NCBI GenBank assembly: GCA_029851415.1
Contig: CM056742.1
Span: 89,642,748-89,706,747 of the forward strand
DNA: 64,000 bases
Source: Eretmocerus hayati
Taxonomy: Eukaryota > Arthropoda > Insecta > Hymenoptera > Aphelinidae
Reading direction: 5' to 3'
Shown: in pieces, positions 22,131-34,149 of the stretch
How the letters are laid out: each line of letters begins with the position of its first letter
Numbering within the stretch: position 1 is the stretch's first letter
Notes under the pieces: model-generated
Told to the model about the DNA's origin: nothing
The model's database searches: none
Seen by the model: the letters and a program-made list of their open reading frames with translations, nothing else
Position numbers and translations under genes: made by a program

Positions 22131-24414
22131 CCCACACAGCATGAGAATCTTTCAGAAACCTTCCCGCAAGCTTCCAGGGAAACCCGGGAATCTTTCAGAG
22201 AGATTTCACTGAAAGCTTCCCTCAATAAAGATATGTCCCACTTCAGACACCTTTCTGCAAGATTTCATGAAATATTGCCGGGAATATTTTGGGAAGCTTT
22301 CAGAAACATTTCATTGACATATTTCAGTGAAATGTTCCTGCAAAATTTCATGAAATCTCACAAAAATATATGCGTTAATATTCTGTCTATGGAATCCATA
22401 TTTTGCTTGATAAGATTCTTAATCATTCTAATGCATGACTTCATCATTCTGACTCGTACTTCAACTCCATTGTGACGTTGAATCCAAAGGTTCGCGTTAG
22501 ATTCATCCAGGTATTATGAACTCTTCGATGTACGCGACACCTTACCGATGAGCCATCCTCCTGTCTTATATACTAACCAGCGTCTATTGTGAGCGCTTGC
22601 GAGAAAACCTGCACGCATCTTCAAATAATCCTCACGTATCATTTACAGACTATTATGCATAGCTGGTCCTGGGTATGTCATCACACATGACGGATCTTTT
22701 GATGCTGCCATCAAATTTCCTGAAAGATACTTTCCCAGAAACCATATAATTCATGAGAACAAAATTTGAGAACTAAAGTGTGTTATGCGACATCTAGCGG
22801 GAACAGAATCTTCCAATGAAATGTTCCTGGAAGATTCCTACAATCCTTCACTGCAATGTTTTTGGAAGATTCCTGCAATCTTTCACTGCAATGTTTCTGG
22901 AAGATTCCTACAGTCTTTCACTGCAATGTTTCTGAAAGATTCCTACGATCTTCCACTGTAATGTTACTGAAGGATTCCCCGAATGTTCCACCGAAATATT
23001 TATCTGTCATATCCCACGGAGTCAAGTCGGTCAGAATTACTCCTCGCAATACTTTAACAGCATAATATGTTGTTCCCTCGATTGTAATGGTTTTTGGTAT
23101 TAATATGCAGTACCCCGTCACAGGGTTTTGCTATGAAAGATTTTGAGAAGCTTGTGAGAATCTATTAACAATATCTCACTGCAAGATTTCTGGGAGATTA
23201 CCTGTGGAATGTTCCCAAAAAATATTTACGGAATCCGTCAGAGAGCTTCCACAAACCTATTATTATGATGGCTTTATTTATATGCGACGACTCGTGATTA
23301 ACCTCAATTCAGAAGAGATTTAAACAAGTTAGGAATCCAATGAGCCTATATCACAGCGGAGGCTTGTAAATCTTCCAGAAATACTTCAGTAAATTGTTCC
23401 AAGAAATCTTTCAGAGAGCTTTCGTGAATCTTTCAGAAATATTTCAGTGGAAGGTTTCCGAAAGATTGCGTGTAAGATTCTTCGAAATATTTACGGGAGC
23501 TTCCGGAAAGCTTTCTCTGAAATAATGCCACGGAACATTTCGAAATATCACCTGCAATATCCCCGCAAGATTCCTGGGAGATTGCAATGAAATATTTCAT
23601 TGATCTGAATATCGTACAACAATTTCGCGGAAATTCTTCCTAAGAATATTGCATTGAAATCTTCCAGAAAGCTTTCGTAAAGATTTCAACAATATTTCAG
23701 TGCAACGTTTCTGAAAGATTACCGGTGAAATAATTCCTAGAAATATTTCAATTTAATGAGGTGCAATTGAGTGGCAGAGAGGTTACTTATAGAAGAATTC
23801 CTTAAAATGTTCCCGAAATCTATTGATTCAATGAAAACCAGGATCAAATTGATTTTCCAAGCTCAATCCAAAGTGGTACGTTTCATATCGTGAGTTAGAA
23901 GGATAACTCACAGCCACAAAGTGCTCCATATTGACTATGATAACGCGGTGAGTTTTGAAAATCCATCATAGAATTTTTGAAGATTCCCCAGCCTAAAAGA
24001 ACTGCAAGCACGATGTTATTTGAAACTGGTCTCAAAATGTAGCCCTCCGTAGAAGCTACCAAATCCTCCAGAAAATTTTGGGGCCTCGTCCTGATGAAAT
24101 ATTATACTCAATATCGGTAAAACATTTCCAGGAGATGGCTTTCGTAACTCTTCCAAAAGTTCTCCCCAAAATATTGCACTTACATCTTTCAGAAAGCTTT
24201 CGATAATCTTTCAGAATTATTCCAGTGCAAGGTTACTGAAAGATTGAGTGTAAGATTCTTCGAAATATTTACGGGAGCTTCCGGGAAGCTTCCTCTGAAA
24301 TATTGCCACGGAACATTTTGAAATATCACCTGCAATATCCCTGCAAGATTCCCGGGAGATTGCAATGAAATATTTCCCTGAATCGTTCTTTGCAATATTC
24401 CCATGCTGTGTGGG
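22131..24414. mobile_element. TIR element copy 1 (hAT-like, non-autonomous), inserted in the JmjC-finger gene
   Basis: A 2284-bp unit bounded by perfect 13-bp terminal inverted repeats, CCCACACAGCATG and its complement. The interior is a chain of related words built around AATCTTTCAGAAA, AATATTTCAGTG and GATTCCTGCAA, with no transposase. It is homologous along its length to 26905-29319. The 8-bp flanks here (AGTGACCA, CATGATCC) agree at only 4 of 8 positions. The host reading frame nevertheless resumes in phase after an 8-bp duplication is discounted, which supports an hAT-type insertion that has since diverged. Confidence 0.88.
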
Positions 24415-24543
24415 CATGATCCCACCTGCGCCGCATGTCTTATTTGTATTTGTGGGGCAGCTGATTTCTACACCTTCGAGGAATTTAGGTCCCATCGCTG
24501 TGTGTGTTCATACGCTAAGGAGTATCTTAATACTCTTTGTTGA
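24415..24543 (+). pseudogene. Distal coding part of the JmjC-finger gene beyond the transposon
   Basis: An open frame of 42 codons directly after the transposon. It encodes HDPTCAACLICICG, then FEEFRSHRC, then CVCSYAKEYLNTLC and a TGA at 24541-24543. The Cys/His pattern matches the modules before the insertion (compare NPTCDLCPRC), and the phase agrees with the upstream frame once an 8-bp target duplication is counted once. This is good evidence that the transposon split a single exon. Confidence 0.7.
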
Positions 24544-26904
24544 TTGAGTAGCCAATTGGAGTTTTCCGCTTGTCCCGAGAATCCTGGCTTTAGCATATTT
24601 GCGCATTGGCCCTACATGAGTCGGCGCGTGCTCAATCAGCTATCTCATTTCCTACACCTTGCCCGAGACTCTACTAGTTTATTTTAGTTTTGCACTTTTT
24701 CGAAAATAGATTACTTATCTCGCGGTCCCGTGTTCCTAATGTAATAGTCGATAGGCAGTGCAAAGATACGCTATGGTTGTTATAGATGTCATTTTTCGCA
24801 TATATTTTTGCTTGTGTTGCTGAGACAGTAATTCTATGGCTTTGGACTGGCGCTAATGCTTCCCCCCTTAACATGATCGATGGTGCTGAGCCTATACTTG
24901 TGAGTCCTGCTGCTAGTCTTGATTTTGCGGATCATTCCTTCGATTAATCCGCTTATTGGTTATTGATAATTGACTTTTGAGGTTGTAACTCGAATTCGTT
25001 CGAGACTTAAAAGAGCAGTTGCGAAGCGAGCAAAGCTAATTCATGACTTGTGGCAGCTAAGATTAGGGAATTATCGTCCATGAATTCCGTCCGCGTAAAT
25101 ATTGTCACACGGTATATGTTCCTATCGATGGCGATCCGCCCCAAAATTTGACTTTGTCTAGAGGACATGGATCTTGTAGCTATTGGTAGCTTTCCTGTTT
25201 TAGTTAACATGAGCACGTTGATTTTTTGGTGGGCGCATAGGCGCGTGTTTATTGACTCGTTCTTTCGTCGCATTTGATTCACTTTCTGGTTTTTTTTCCT
25301 ACTCCGTTAATTAGGAAAGTATAGAAGGACCTGATATCTCTAGTATATTCAGATGATGCGAAACTATTTGATATATCATGGATTGAAAATTGATTACCCT
25401 AATGCATGCTTAATATAGGTGAATTATTAGTAGTCCATTGTTGAATATATGATCTCTATTAATCTATTGTTGAGTATATGATTTGTATTGAGGTTACTGT
25501 TGACACGCCTCCGTGCCTCGCGCCTCAGCTTCAGTATTTCGTTCATTGAAGTTGTGGTGCTTTTTGATTCCTTACATGAATTCCTTTTCAACACGAACCA
25601 AAAATGTTAGATTAAGAAAAACGTGCCGTAGTAACCGTAGTTTTGGAATCGCGTGGCTTTTTATGCTTGTATCGCTTAGATCTTAGTTTGATACCCTGCA
25701 CTTATTTGTCTTGCTGTAATGTTTCACAATGTTTCAGAGGTTGGTAATAGTTTCCAGGCTACATTCGAATATTTCTTCTGTTTATTTTCCGAGTTCCCTA
25801 TGAAAAAACCCTGTTGCGTTGCGGATTGTCGTACCTCATATGATTGTCTTATCATTCCATATCAGTACGATTGAGACCTTGACCAGGCTCCTAATATTCG
25901 ATGTATATTGTTGTGAGCGGCACTATTCTTTCCACTCATTTTTGTGCGAGTAGTGACTTCATTTGACTGAACACATTTAGATATGTGTGATTGCCTGTGC
26001 CATTCGCGCCATGTGCGATGAGAATTGTTACCCTGACCAAATCAACTATTGTATGTGGATCTTAATTTAATGCCGATTTCGAGGAAAAATTTGTGCGCTG
26101 TATTATTCTTTTGAAAAGACCGAGTTTTTTCTGGCCGATTTTGTTTATAGGACCCTCAGTTTGCGTCGGGGTTATGAATTTCCTTGAAAGGGCCGAGATA
26201 AATTAATTTCCTTCATAAATGCGACAGTTGTGAGTCTTCCACGCTTGAGTGCCGAACTTACGACTCTGGCTAAATGCCCGGGTATATTATAGTTATTTTG
26301 CAGCTATTTGGAGTGGTGATTGTACTAATCAACTTACACAACTGCCTCCGTGCTTATTTTGCTTAAAAAAAGTATACACTGTGTAATTGACTGATTTTAC
26401 TTAATATTTTTCTTCTTTTCTCTGTGACCTGATATTTAGCAATTTCTTTCGCTTCTGAACAGTATTTTAAAAACTTCAACCGAAGATGAGGCAGATCCTA
26501 GAATGTTGACCAGTACCTTCCCCGCTATTGAGTCTACGATCTTCCTATGATTCGAGTTTATCGCTCGTTTTCGCCAGTGGTTCTCAAGTATTAACTATAG
26601 TATCTGAAGTTTCAAAGTTGATTTAAAAGTGGCGTATGGAAGTATTCTGCATCTTATTGGCGTGAGTCATTTGCGATTGATTTCATTCCCCCGTATTGGT
26701 TTGTTTCATTGACACTTTATACTTCTAGGCTTTCGTGCGTACTTTAGTATGCTGTGGACCTTCGTTGATTCTATATCAAAATGTCGGCTACAAGAATTCA
26801 AATTTAAGACTGTTCGGAGTGTGCCCTTGACGAAATTTCCCGGGATATCCGGCATTTGACATGTCGAGTACATTGTGCTTTTGTCGTGAGTATATTTATC
26901 TCTA
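24544..26904. other. No gene recognised
   Basis: AT-rich sequence between the two TIR elements. A 24-codon frame at 24873-24947 (MIDGAEPILVSPAAS..) has a coding look similar to nearby exons, but no clear splice sites define it. Some 3' UTR of the JmjC-finger gene may lie here. Confidence 0.4.
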
Positions 26905-29319
26905 CCCACACAGCATGAGAATCTTTCAGAAACCTTCCTGCAAGCTTTCAGGAAAACCCGTGAATCTTTCAGAAAGATTTCACTGAAAGCTTCCCTCAAT
27001 AAAGATATGTCCCATTTCAGACACCTTTCTGCAAGATTTCATGAAATATTGCCGGGAATATTTCGGGAAGTTTTCAGAAACATTTCATTGAAATATTTCA
27101 GTGAAATGTTCCTGCAAGATTTCATGAAATCTCACAAAAATATATGCGTTACTGTTCTGTCTGTGGAATCCATATTTTGCTTGATAAGTTTCTTAATCAT
27201 CCTAATGCATGACTTCATCATTCTGACTCGTACTTCAACTCCATTGTGACGTTGAATCCAAAGCTCCACGTTAGATTCATCCAGGTTTCATGAACTCTTC
27301 GATGTACGCGACACCTAACCGATAAGCCGTCCTCCTGGTCTTATATACTAACCAGCGTCTATTGTGAACACTTGTGAGAAAGCCTTTACGCATCTTCAAA
27401 TAATCCTCACGTATCATTTACAGACCATTATGCATAGCTGGTCCTGGCTATGTTATCACACATGACAGATCATTTGATACTACCATTAAATTTCCTGATA
27501 GATAGTTCCCCAAAAACCATATAATTTATGAGAACGAAATTTGAGAACTAAAGTGTGTTATGCGACATCTATCGGGAACAGAATCTTCCAATGAAATATT
27601 CCTGGAAGATTCTTACAATCTTTCACTGCAATGTTTCTGGGAGATTCCTACAACCTTTCACTGCAATGGTGGTTATGATTTTAATGCTGTTCCGAAACGC
27701 GTTGTTTACCTAATCATAAGTATATTCAAAAGGACAGTCCTCATATATTCAAGAACAGCATTAAAATCATAACCACCATTACTCTCTGTCTGGACAATAG
27801 AGTCAAAATTTAATATTTTCACTGCAATGTTTCTGAAAGATTCCTACAATCTTTCACTGCAATGTTACTGAAAGATTCCCAGAATGTTCCACCGCAATAT
27901 TTATGTGTCATATCCCACAGATTCAAGTCGTTAAGAATTACTCCTCGCAATACTTTAACAGTATAATATGTTCTTATCTCGGTTGTAACGATTTTCTGTA
28001 TTAATATGCAGTATCCCGTCACATACTTTTGCTCTGAAAGATTTTAGGGAGCTTGCGAGAATCTATCAACAATATCTCAGTGCAAGATTCCTGGGAGATT
28101 ACCTGTGGAATGTTCCCAAGAAATATGTACGGAATCAGTCAGAGAGCTTCCACAAACCTATTATTATGATGGCTTTATTTACATGCGACGACTCGTGATT
28201 AGCCTGAATTCAAAAGAGATTTGAACAAGTTAGGCATTCAATGAGCCTATATCACAGCGGAGACTTCGTGAATCTTTCAGAAATATTTCAGTGCAAGGTT
28301 TCCGAAAGATTGCGTGTAAGGTTCTTTGAAATATTTACGGGAGCTTCCGGAAAGCTTTCTCTGGAATAATGCCACGGAACACTTTGAAATATCACCTGAA
28401 ATATCCCTGCAAGGTTCCTGGGAGATTGTAATGAAATATTTCATTGATCTCAATATCGTACAAAAATTTCGCGGAAATTCTTCCTAAGAATATTGCATTG
28501 AAATCTTCCAGAAAGCTTTCGTAGAGATTTTAACAATATTTCAGTGCAACGTTTCTGAAAGATTACCGGTGAAATAATTCCTATAAATATTTTTGGAACC
28601 TTTCAGAAGGTATTCAGAAATTTTTCAATTTCATTAGGTGCAATTGAGTGGCAGAGAGCTTACTTATAGAGGAATTCCTTGAAATGTTCCCGAAATCTAT
28701 TGACTCAATGAAAACCAGAATCAAATTGATTTTCCAAGCTCAATCCAAAGTGGTACGTTTCATATCGTGAGTTAGAAGGATAACTCACAGCCACAAAGTG
28801 CTCCATATAGAGTATCAGAAATGGGTAGTTTTGAAAATCCATCATAGGATTTTTGAAGATTTCCCAGCCTAGAAGAACTGCAAGCACGATGTTATTTGAA
28901 ACTGGTCTCGAAAAGTAGCCCTCCATAGAAGCTAGCAAACTCTCCAGAAAATTTTGGGGTCTCGTCCTGATGGAATATTATACTCAATATCGGTGCAACA
29001 TTTTCAGGAGATTCTCCCCATAGCAGTGAAACCTCACAAGAGGCTTTCGCAAGTCTTCCAAAACTCCTCCCCAAAATATTGCACTTACTTCTTTCAGAAA
29101 GCTTTCGTGAATCTTTCAGAAATATTTCAGTGCAAGGTTACTGAAAGATTGAGTGTAAGATTCTTTGAAATATTTACGGCAGCTTCCGGGAAGCTTCCTC
29201 TGAAATATTGCGACGGAACATTTTGAAATATCTCCTGCAATATCCCTGCAAGATTCCCGGGAGATTGCAATGAAATATTTCCCTGAATCGTTCTTTGAAA
29301 TATTTCCATGCTGTGTGGG
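26905..29319. mobile_element. TIR element copy 2 (hAT-like, non-autonomous)
   Basis: A 2415-bp unit with the same CCCACACAGCATG inverted termini as copy 1 and the same internal order, in the same orientation. Its flanks, TATCTCTA at 26897-26904 and TATCTTTA at 29320-29327, are an 8-bp target-site duplication with one mismatch, the length expected for hAT elements. It carries a small palindromic insertion at 27665-27780 that copy 1 lacks. No transposase frame is present. The 80-codon frames seen near the left end of both copies are conserved only because the DNA is, and show no domain. Confidence 0.9.
27665..27780. mobile_element. 116-bp palindromic MITE nested in TIR element copy 2
   Basis: Perfect 28-bp inverted arms at both ends (from AATGGTGGTTATG to CATAACCACCATT) enclose a loop of 60 bp. 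The corresponding place in copy 1 of the host transposon has no such sequence, so this is an insertion. No clear target duplication was identified. Confidence 0.8.
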
Positions 29320-29602
29320 TATCTTTATTTCGTGTAGTCATGATTTTTGCTAAAATTCGCTGTGTTACTTTGGTACTCGCTTTCTTATTTCTTTGTGTTT
29401 AAGCCCGCTGCACACGACAAAAAGAAAAAAAAAGGTGATTTTAACTGAGATGTACGGGTATTTTGACACTTTCTTGGTGTTTTTCGTTTTATTTTGATGG
29501 TTCTAGTGTGTAGCAATAACTGAATCTTTTGTTAACTGGCTTTTCATGAACTGTATCTTTTACGTAGTCTCATCCGTCTTTTCTTCTGTTTTTTTTTTTC
29601 AG

Positions 29603-29710
29603 TTTCGCAACACCCCGTTGTCACGACATACTTATGATGTTCCGACTCTGGCCCGCGAAGCTTCGGGCCCAGCCTCTTGCGGGGTTAGTGATGCGTCGAC
29701 TATCCCCGCC
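29603..29710 (+). CDS. Internal exon of an unrecognised spliced gene
   Basis: 36 codons in phase 0-0 between a strong acceptor (long T run then CAG at 29600-29602) and a GTGAGT donor at 29711. The peptide begins FRNTPLSRHTYDVPTLAREA and is Ser/Pro/Ala-rich. It is unrecognised. Base composition is richer in GC than the flanks, as expected of coding sequence. It joins in frame to 29789. Upstream exons were not identified. They may lie beyond the TIR element or be exons of the JmjC-finger gene spliced onward. Confidence 0.55.
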
Positions 29711-29788
29711 GTGAGTATTGTTCCTGACCAGTTTATTTTTCCTCCCTGAATTTAATGGAATGAAAACGCTCTTTTTTTTGTTTCTCAG

Positions 29789-29965
29789 AATACCGTATCG
29801 TCCAGTGAACCGCGTGTTGCTAATGTAGAGGGTGTTCCTGACGATCGCACCTTATACATCAGTTCTGATTTGCTTGGAGATGAGTTTTCGGGTTGGGTTC
29901 CCGAAAATATATCAGACTTTGAGCTTGTGATAGGTGATGCGATATATCATGTTGAATTCACTTGA
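29789..29965 (+). CDS. Terminal exon of the same unrecognised gene
   Basis: The exon follows a TTTGTTTCTCAG acceptor and is in phase 0 with the previous exon across a 78-bp intron. It encodes 58 residues and stops with TGA at 29963-29965. The peptide is acidic (VEGVPDDRTLYISSDLLGDEFSGW, then FELVIGDAIYHVEFT at the end). No known domain was recognised. No close AATAAA was seen downstream. Confidence 0.55.
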   Translation, partial: NTVSSSEPRVANVEGVPDDRTLYISSDLLGDEFSGWVPENISDFELVIGDAIYHVEFT

Positions 29966-32900
29966 TTTTGTTTGTTGTAGAAAGCTGAGAAATTGTAGAA
30001 TCGGGACAGATGCTAGATTGTTAGACGAATCTTCATTAAAATCCGAACTTTCCGTCTAATTCGTGTTTTGATTAACTCTACCTTCCTTAGAAAGAGATTT
30101 TGAGCCTTTTATGTCAAGAGTTTTATTTGCGATTTTTACCTGGAAAAGTTTCATTATGCTTCTTCGTAATTAATGAAACCATCCATTAATTAGAGACTAA
30201 CCCTTCAAGAAAAATTTCAAAATATGTGGATCAGAAGATAAACGAAGTGAGTATTTCCAACACCAAAGGATGATTTGTCTGATGTGGTTTCACAAGTACT
30301 ATAGCGAATGAAATCATGTAAGAATTAGATATGGTGAGATATAGTGTGGTCAACAGCTGGGTGCAATGGATATTTCATGTCGTACGTGTATTTCGTCATG
30401 CTATTTCTGGAGTGGAATGGTGAAAGGTAACAAAACTCTTGAAGAATTGTTGCAATAATGGATGTCTCAAAAATTAAAACGTCTAATCAGGTATTATCAT
30501 GATGATTTGAAGCTTACTCTCAGAAATATCCGAGCTTGCAATTTTGCATTTCCATTCGCTTCTCAAATGCCAACGCGACGCCGTGCGATGCCACGAATTC
30601 ATTGCAGAATAGTATTTCATACATTAAAGCATCATGCGTCGATACGTCGTCCTCAATCCTCAACATTATTAGAGAAGACGCGATAAAAATCTATGGCGAC
30701 GTCGACGTACGACGCTCATGCATTTTTTTTCTTCCATCCCTCTCATGTTTACTAAAAGACGTCGGATTTCAGTTCCTGTGCTGGCTGCAATTTTAGTAGA
30801 CTCGAAGAGTGGGGTGACAATATGAAAATCCGATCCGAAGCAGCTGATAACTGCGCGTGATCCGCGCGAATGATGAACGAAATTTGCGAGTGGTGAGATT
30901 CATTCAAGTTGTTCGGAATGTTAGGGCCCCTTTCCTTTTGTTTGTGTAAGAACGAGAATTTTGACAGTGGTAAACACTGCAAGCTGCCAAATCGAATACC
31001 CTCCCGAGTCTTGGAGTTTCAAATTGTAGATCAAAGCGAACATGCAGTCTCGACCTCCAAGTTGCTCACCACCATCCGCACACCTCTGAACGGTAACCAG
31101 CAATCAAGATTAATTATTAAGTGATGAATTTTGAGAATTCTCTTATCGAATTTTGGAAGTCAGCGCGCTTGTGCGCGTGAAGCGTTTCTAGTGTAATTTA
31201 CTTCGCGGCTGCTAGAGTCAGAAGTTCAGTTATTCTGAGAATTTAACTTCGTAAAAGTTGAAAGATTCGCTAAAACTTTCGAAATTTCCAAGTGCCTTTT
31301 TTTTGTTGCTTGTTAGGCCTACGGGTAACTTGTTCAAAAATTGTTCGATTACTTCCCATAATTTATATATATGTATAAGCGATCCTGAGCGCACGCATAA
31401 CGCTGCTGTTGGTGAGTATGGTGAGTTAAGACCTATTTTTCTCTAAAACTAGTAGTAACTAGATAGTTCTATGATATACGATACTAAGTGATTCTGGTAA
31501 TGTCAATCAGTACAAAAAAAATATCTTGGTTTGTCTGTCAGCAAAAGGTGAGAGTACAGAGTGTACAAGTATTTTGTTTTAATCAGAATGATCAGGAGAG
31601 TGCGTGAATAATAGAAATCGAAGTTCGGGATAGATCATGGCACTGATTATCTAAATGGCAACGCCGTACCATGTTGCAAATCAAAAACCAAAAAAAAGAG
31701 AGAGAGAAAAAAATTAGCGAATTTTACAGACATTTTCTGAGTTATTGAGTGCCTACTTCTGATATTTTTCGTGGGAGTGTCATTCTGATGAATTTTGATT
31801 ACTGAACTTGTGCTTAGAAACGGTCAAGATCTAATTTGACGCGTCAAGATAATTCATGCTACCTTAGACCATGACTTTCTTTCACATTTTGAGGAGTTTA
31901 CACACGTCGCTTCGGCTTGGGAATCTCATGCGACAACCAGTGATGGTCGATGAATGATTTTCCTAGCATACGCGATCACGATTTTTTTCATCGCAGAGTT
32001 ACGTCTTTTGGAACTTTGTTTTTCTATTTTGTGAGTTAATTAATCTAGTTTTATTCTTACAAATCTTTCCCTAACTCTCAAATTCCCTAAACTCTTTGTT
32101 ATCTCTTGGATAGACTTGATACCAAGTTTCCCATAATAGCGTGAAGGAGCACTGCACACTCGTTTCTAATATTAGTCATTCCTCTAAAGCCTCATTATGC
32201 GACAATAGTCATGACGGTGTTGCAGATTTCAAATTTGTTTTTATTTCTAGGAACTTTGTGGTGCCGTCGGTGGCAGTGAACCCAAGAATTACGCTGTGAT
32301 AAAAATGTGAGAAAAATAAGTAGGCGGCAACGCGCTTTGCTCCTCATCTCATTATATGACGTACTACCTGCCAGAATGAGAATCTACTGATACTTGATAC
32401 TCATGCGATAATACAATTTACGCGTGAGGTAATCGTATTTAGCTATACTTTAACTGTACGTAGCTCTGATGAATTTTGCACATTTGAGTGCAGTTCAGAG
32501 TATCAGCATCCGCAAGATGAATGCTTTAGTCAAAGTTCTTCAGGATCTCTGCTATCCCGAAAAATAGCGGAGGATTTTGAAAAAATAGGGGTAAAACTGA
32601 AATAGCGGACAAACCGTATATAAAAGATTAGACTACTCTTTTCCTGAAATTTCACTTGCGTGTCTTGAAGACTTCACACAGGTTGACCTTGATATCGAAA
32701 ATCCGTCATGCGGAGCGAGAAAAGAAGGTGATTCTGAAAAAAAATTTAGTTAAACTTTAAAGAGTGATAACGTCATCATCGTATTTGACAATTTATCTGG
32801 ACGAGAAAGGATCTTATGACACATCCATACTTCTGTTTCACTTTTTTACATTTTATTTCACTAACTTGGGCCAACAATTTTTCTATACAATATGAGCGTA

Positions 32901-33024
32901 TATATCTGTCTTCTATTTGTTTGTCTGACACTTTCTCCATTCTCATGGCACTTGTAGGAACCGCTCATTTCACACTTCTGCTTTCCACACTTGTTCCTTT
33001 TCTTGTTTTCGTCTTTTCGCATTC
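29966..33024. other. No gene recognised
   Basis: AT-rich intergenic or intronic sequence. The frames present (up to about 86 codons) are short, overlap on both strands and show no domain or convincing splice sites. Confidence 0.45.
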
Positions 33025-33207
33025 TCATGGATCCCACTCTCCGACTGCATCCTGTGGAAAGGGCCCTATTTCGACCCAGCCTGGGTCCGGCCATATCCGA
33101 ATTTCTCTCCAAATTTCGACTTCGTTGTAGTAAATAATGACTACCTCGTAGTCGTAAAACAGGGTTATGGTCCTGTTCTCTGTCTGATTTATAATCACGT
33201 ATGCCAT
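33025..33207 (-). CDS. Short unknown ORF, possible paralogous remnant of the 33478-34140 gene
   Basis: 60 residues beginning MAYVIINQTENR. Its second half (NEVEIWREIRIWPDPGWVEIG) shows the same pattern as the C-terminal part of the neighbouring minus-strand ORF (EHVELNRHINPDG..LEIGG): acidic VE, Arg, Ile, Pro-Asp, Gly and EIG in the same order. I infer a partial tandem duplicate. No function can be given. Confidence 0.35.
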   Translation of the reverse strand: MAYVIINQTENRTITLFYDYEVVIIYYNEVEIWREIRIWPDPGWVEIGPFPQDAVGEWDP

Positions 33208-33477
33208 TCTTACTCGCAGTCAAGAGTTGAAGTAATTCACTTCGACTCTTTCGCGATTAGGCTTCATCAATAGGAGACTCCGTATGCGATCGCATGGCGG
33301 TCTTATCAGCTGCATGGTTTAGTTATTTTATTCTTAGTGTTCGATGCCTTGATGATACAAAGTAATTGATCGGGCATTTCAATCATTTTATTTGCTTTTC
33401 TTGTTTGTTTTTCTTTCTTGTTCATATCCATACTTTGAGCTTTGGGGCAAAACGACAGAATCTGATTGTCGCTTGTT

Positions 33478-34140
33478 TTAACGATATTTGTACTTATCCC
33501 ATCGCTCTACGTTGAAATTCGGTAGGTCTTCTTCTCTTATCTCGATCCGTGGACCTGGATCTTCTTCGGGCGCCTGGAATACTATATAACCGCCTATTTC
33601 GAGGATCATTCCGTCTGGGTTAATATGTCGATTGAGTTCTACATGCTCTCTCTCGTATCTTACGAGGAATTTTTCAGTACGCGGTCCCCAGGTGCATTCC
33701 AAATGAGCTGAGCTCTCCATTTTTTCTCTGTCTTTTCTTTCCTCTGGCCGCAGACTTCTATGCAGTCTCTTAATTTCCCATTCGATGAATCTTACTTTAC
33801 AAGTTTTTCTACTTGGGTCCCTTAAGTCGTTTGGCCAGGGCATATCTTGACCATCGTTTGGAACATCAAAAAGGCTCCACAATTCCCATGCGTTTTCAAA
33901 TTTTTCCGTGTGAGTGCCCTCGGTGATCTCCTCATTCCATTCTCTCAATAATTTTCGATTGCGGTGCACATCTCGATAATTGCCATTGAAAAGTTCTTCT
34001 AAGTTGAAGCTGCTATCTTCACCATCAGCATGCTGATCGTCGATAAATTTTTCGTTGTTGAGGCGAACTACTTTCCGAGTTTTTCTCCAATTCCCCCATT
34101 CAGCAAAGTTCGCCCAGAGCTCTCCTTTTATTCCACGCAT
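33478..34140 (-). CDS. Unknown 220-residue protein with a KVRF motif
   Basis: An open frame on the minus strand, starting at the ATG at 34140-34138 and ending TAA at 33480-33478. The frame also extends upstream into the LTR that starts 10 bp away, but those extra codons belong to the LTR. The protein is highly charged and rich in Trp, Arg and Glu (GELWANFAEWGNW, ENAWELWSLFD). KTCKVRFIEWEIKR near residue 130 contains KVRF, the form of the RVxF motif that docks proteins on protein phosphatase 1, but such short motifs also occur by chance. Before the LTR element inserted, its start lay about 195 bp after the stop of the PPP1R15-like ORF on the same strand. I do not recognise the family. Confidence 0.55.
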   Translation of the reverse strand: MRGIKGELWANFAEWGNWRKTRKVVRLNNEKFIDDQHADGEDSSFNLEELFNGNYRDVHRNRKLLREWNEEITEGTHTEKFENAWELWSLFDVPNDGQDMPWPNDLRDPSRKTCKVRFIEWEIKRLHRSLRPEERKDREKMESSAHLECTWGPRTEKFLVRYEREHVELNRHINPDGMILEIGGYIVFQAPEEDPGPRIEIREEDLPNFNVERWDKYKYR

Positions 34141-34149
34141 TATTTGGAA

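Noticed and set aside
22233..22475. 80-codon frame repeated at 27007-27249
   Set aside because: It lies inside the non-autonomous TIR elements. It is conserved because the copies are, and built from their repeated words, with no domain.
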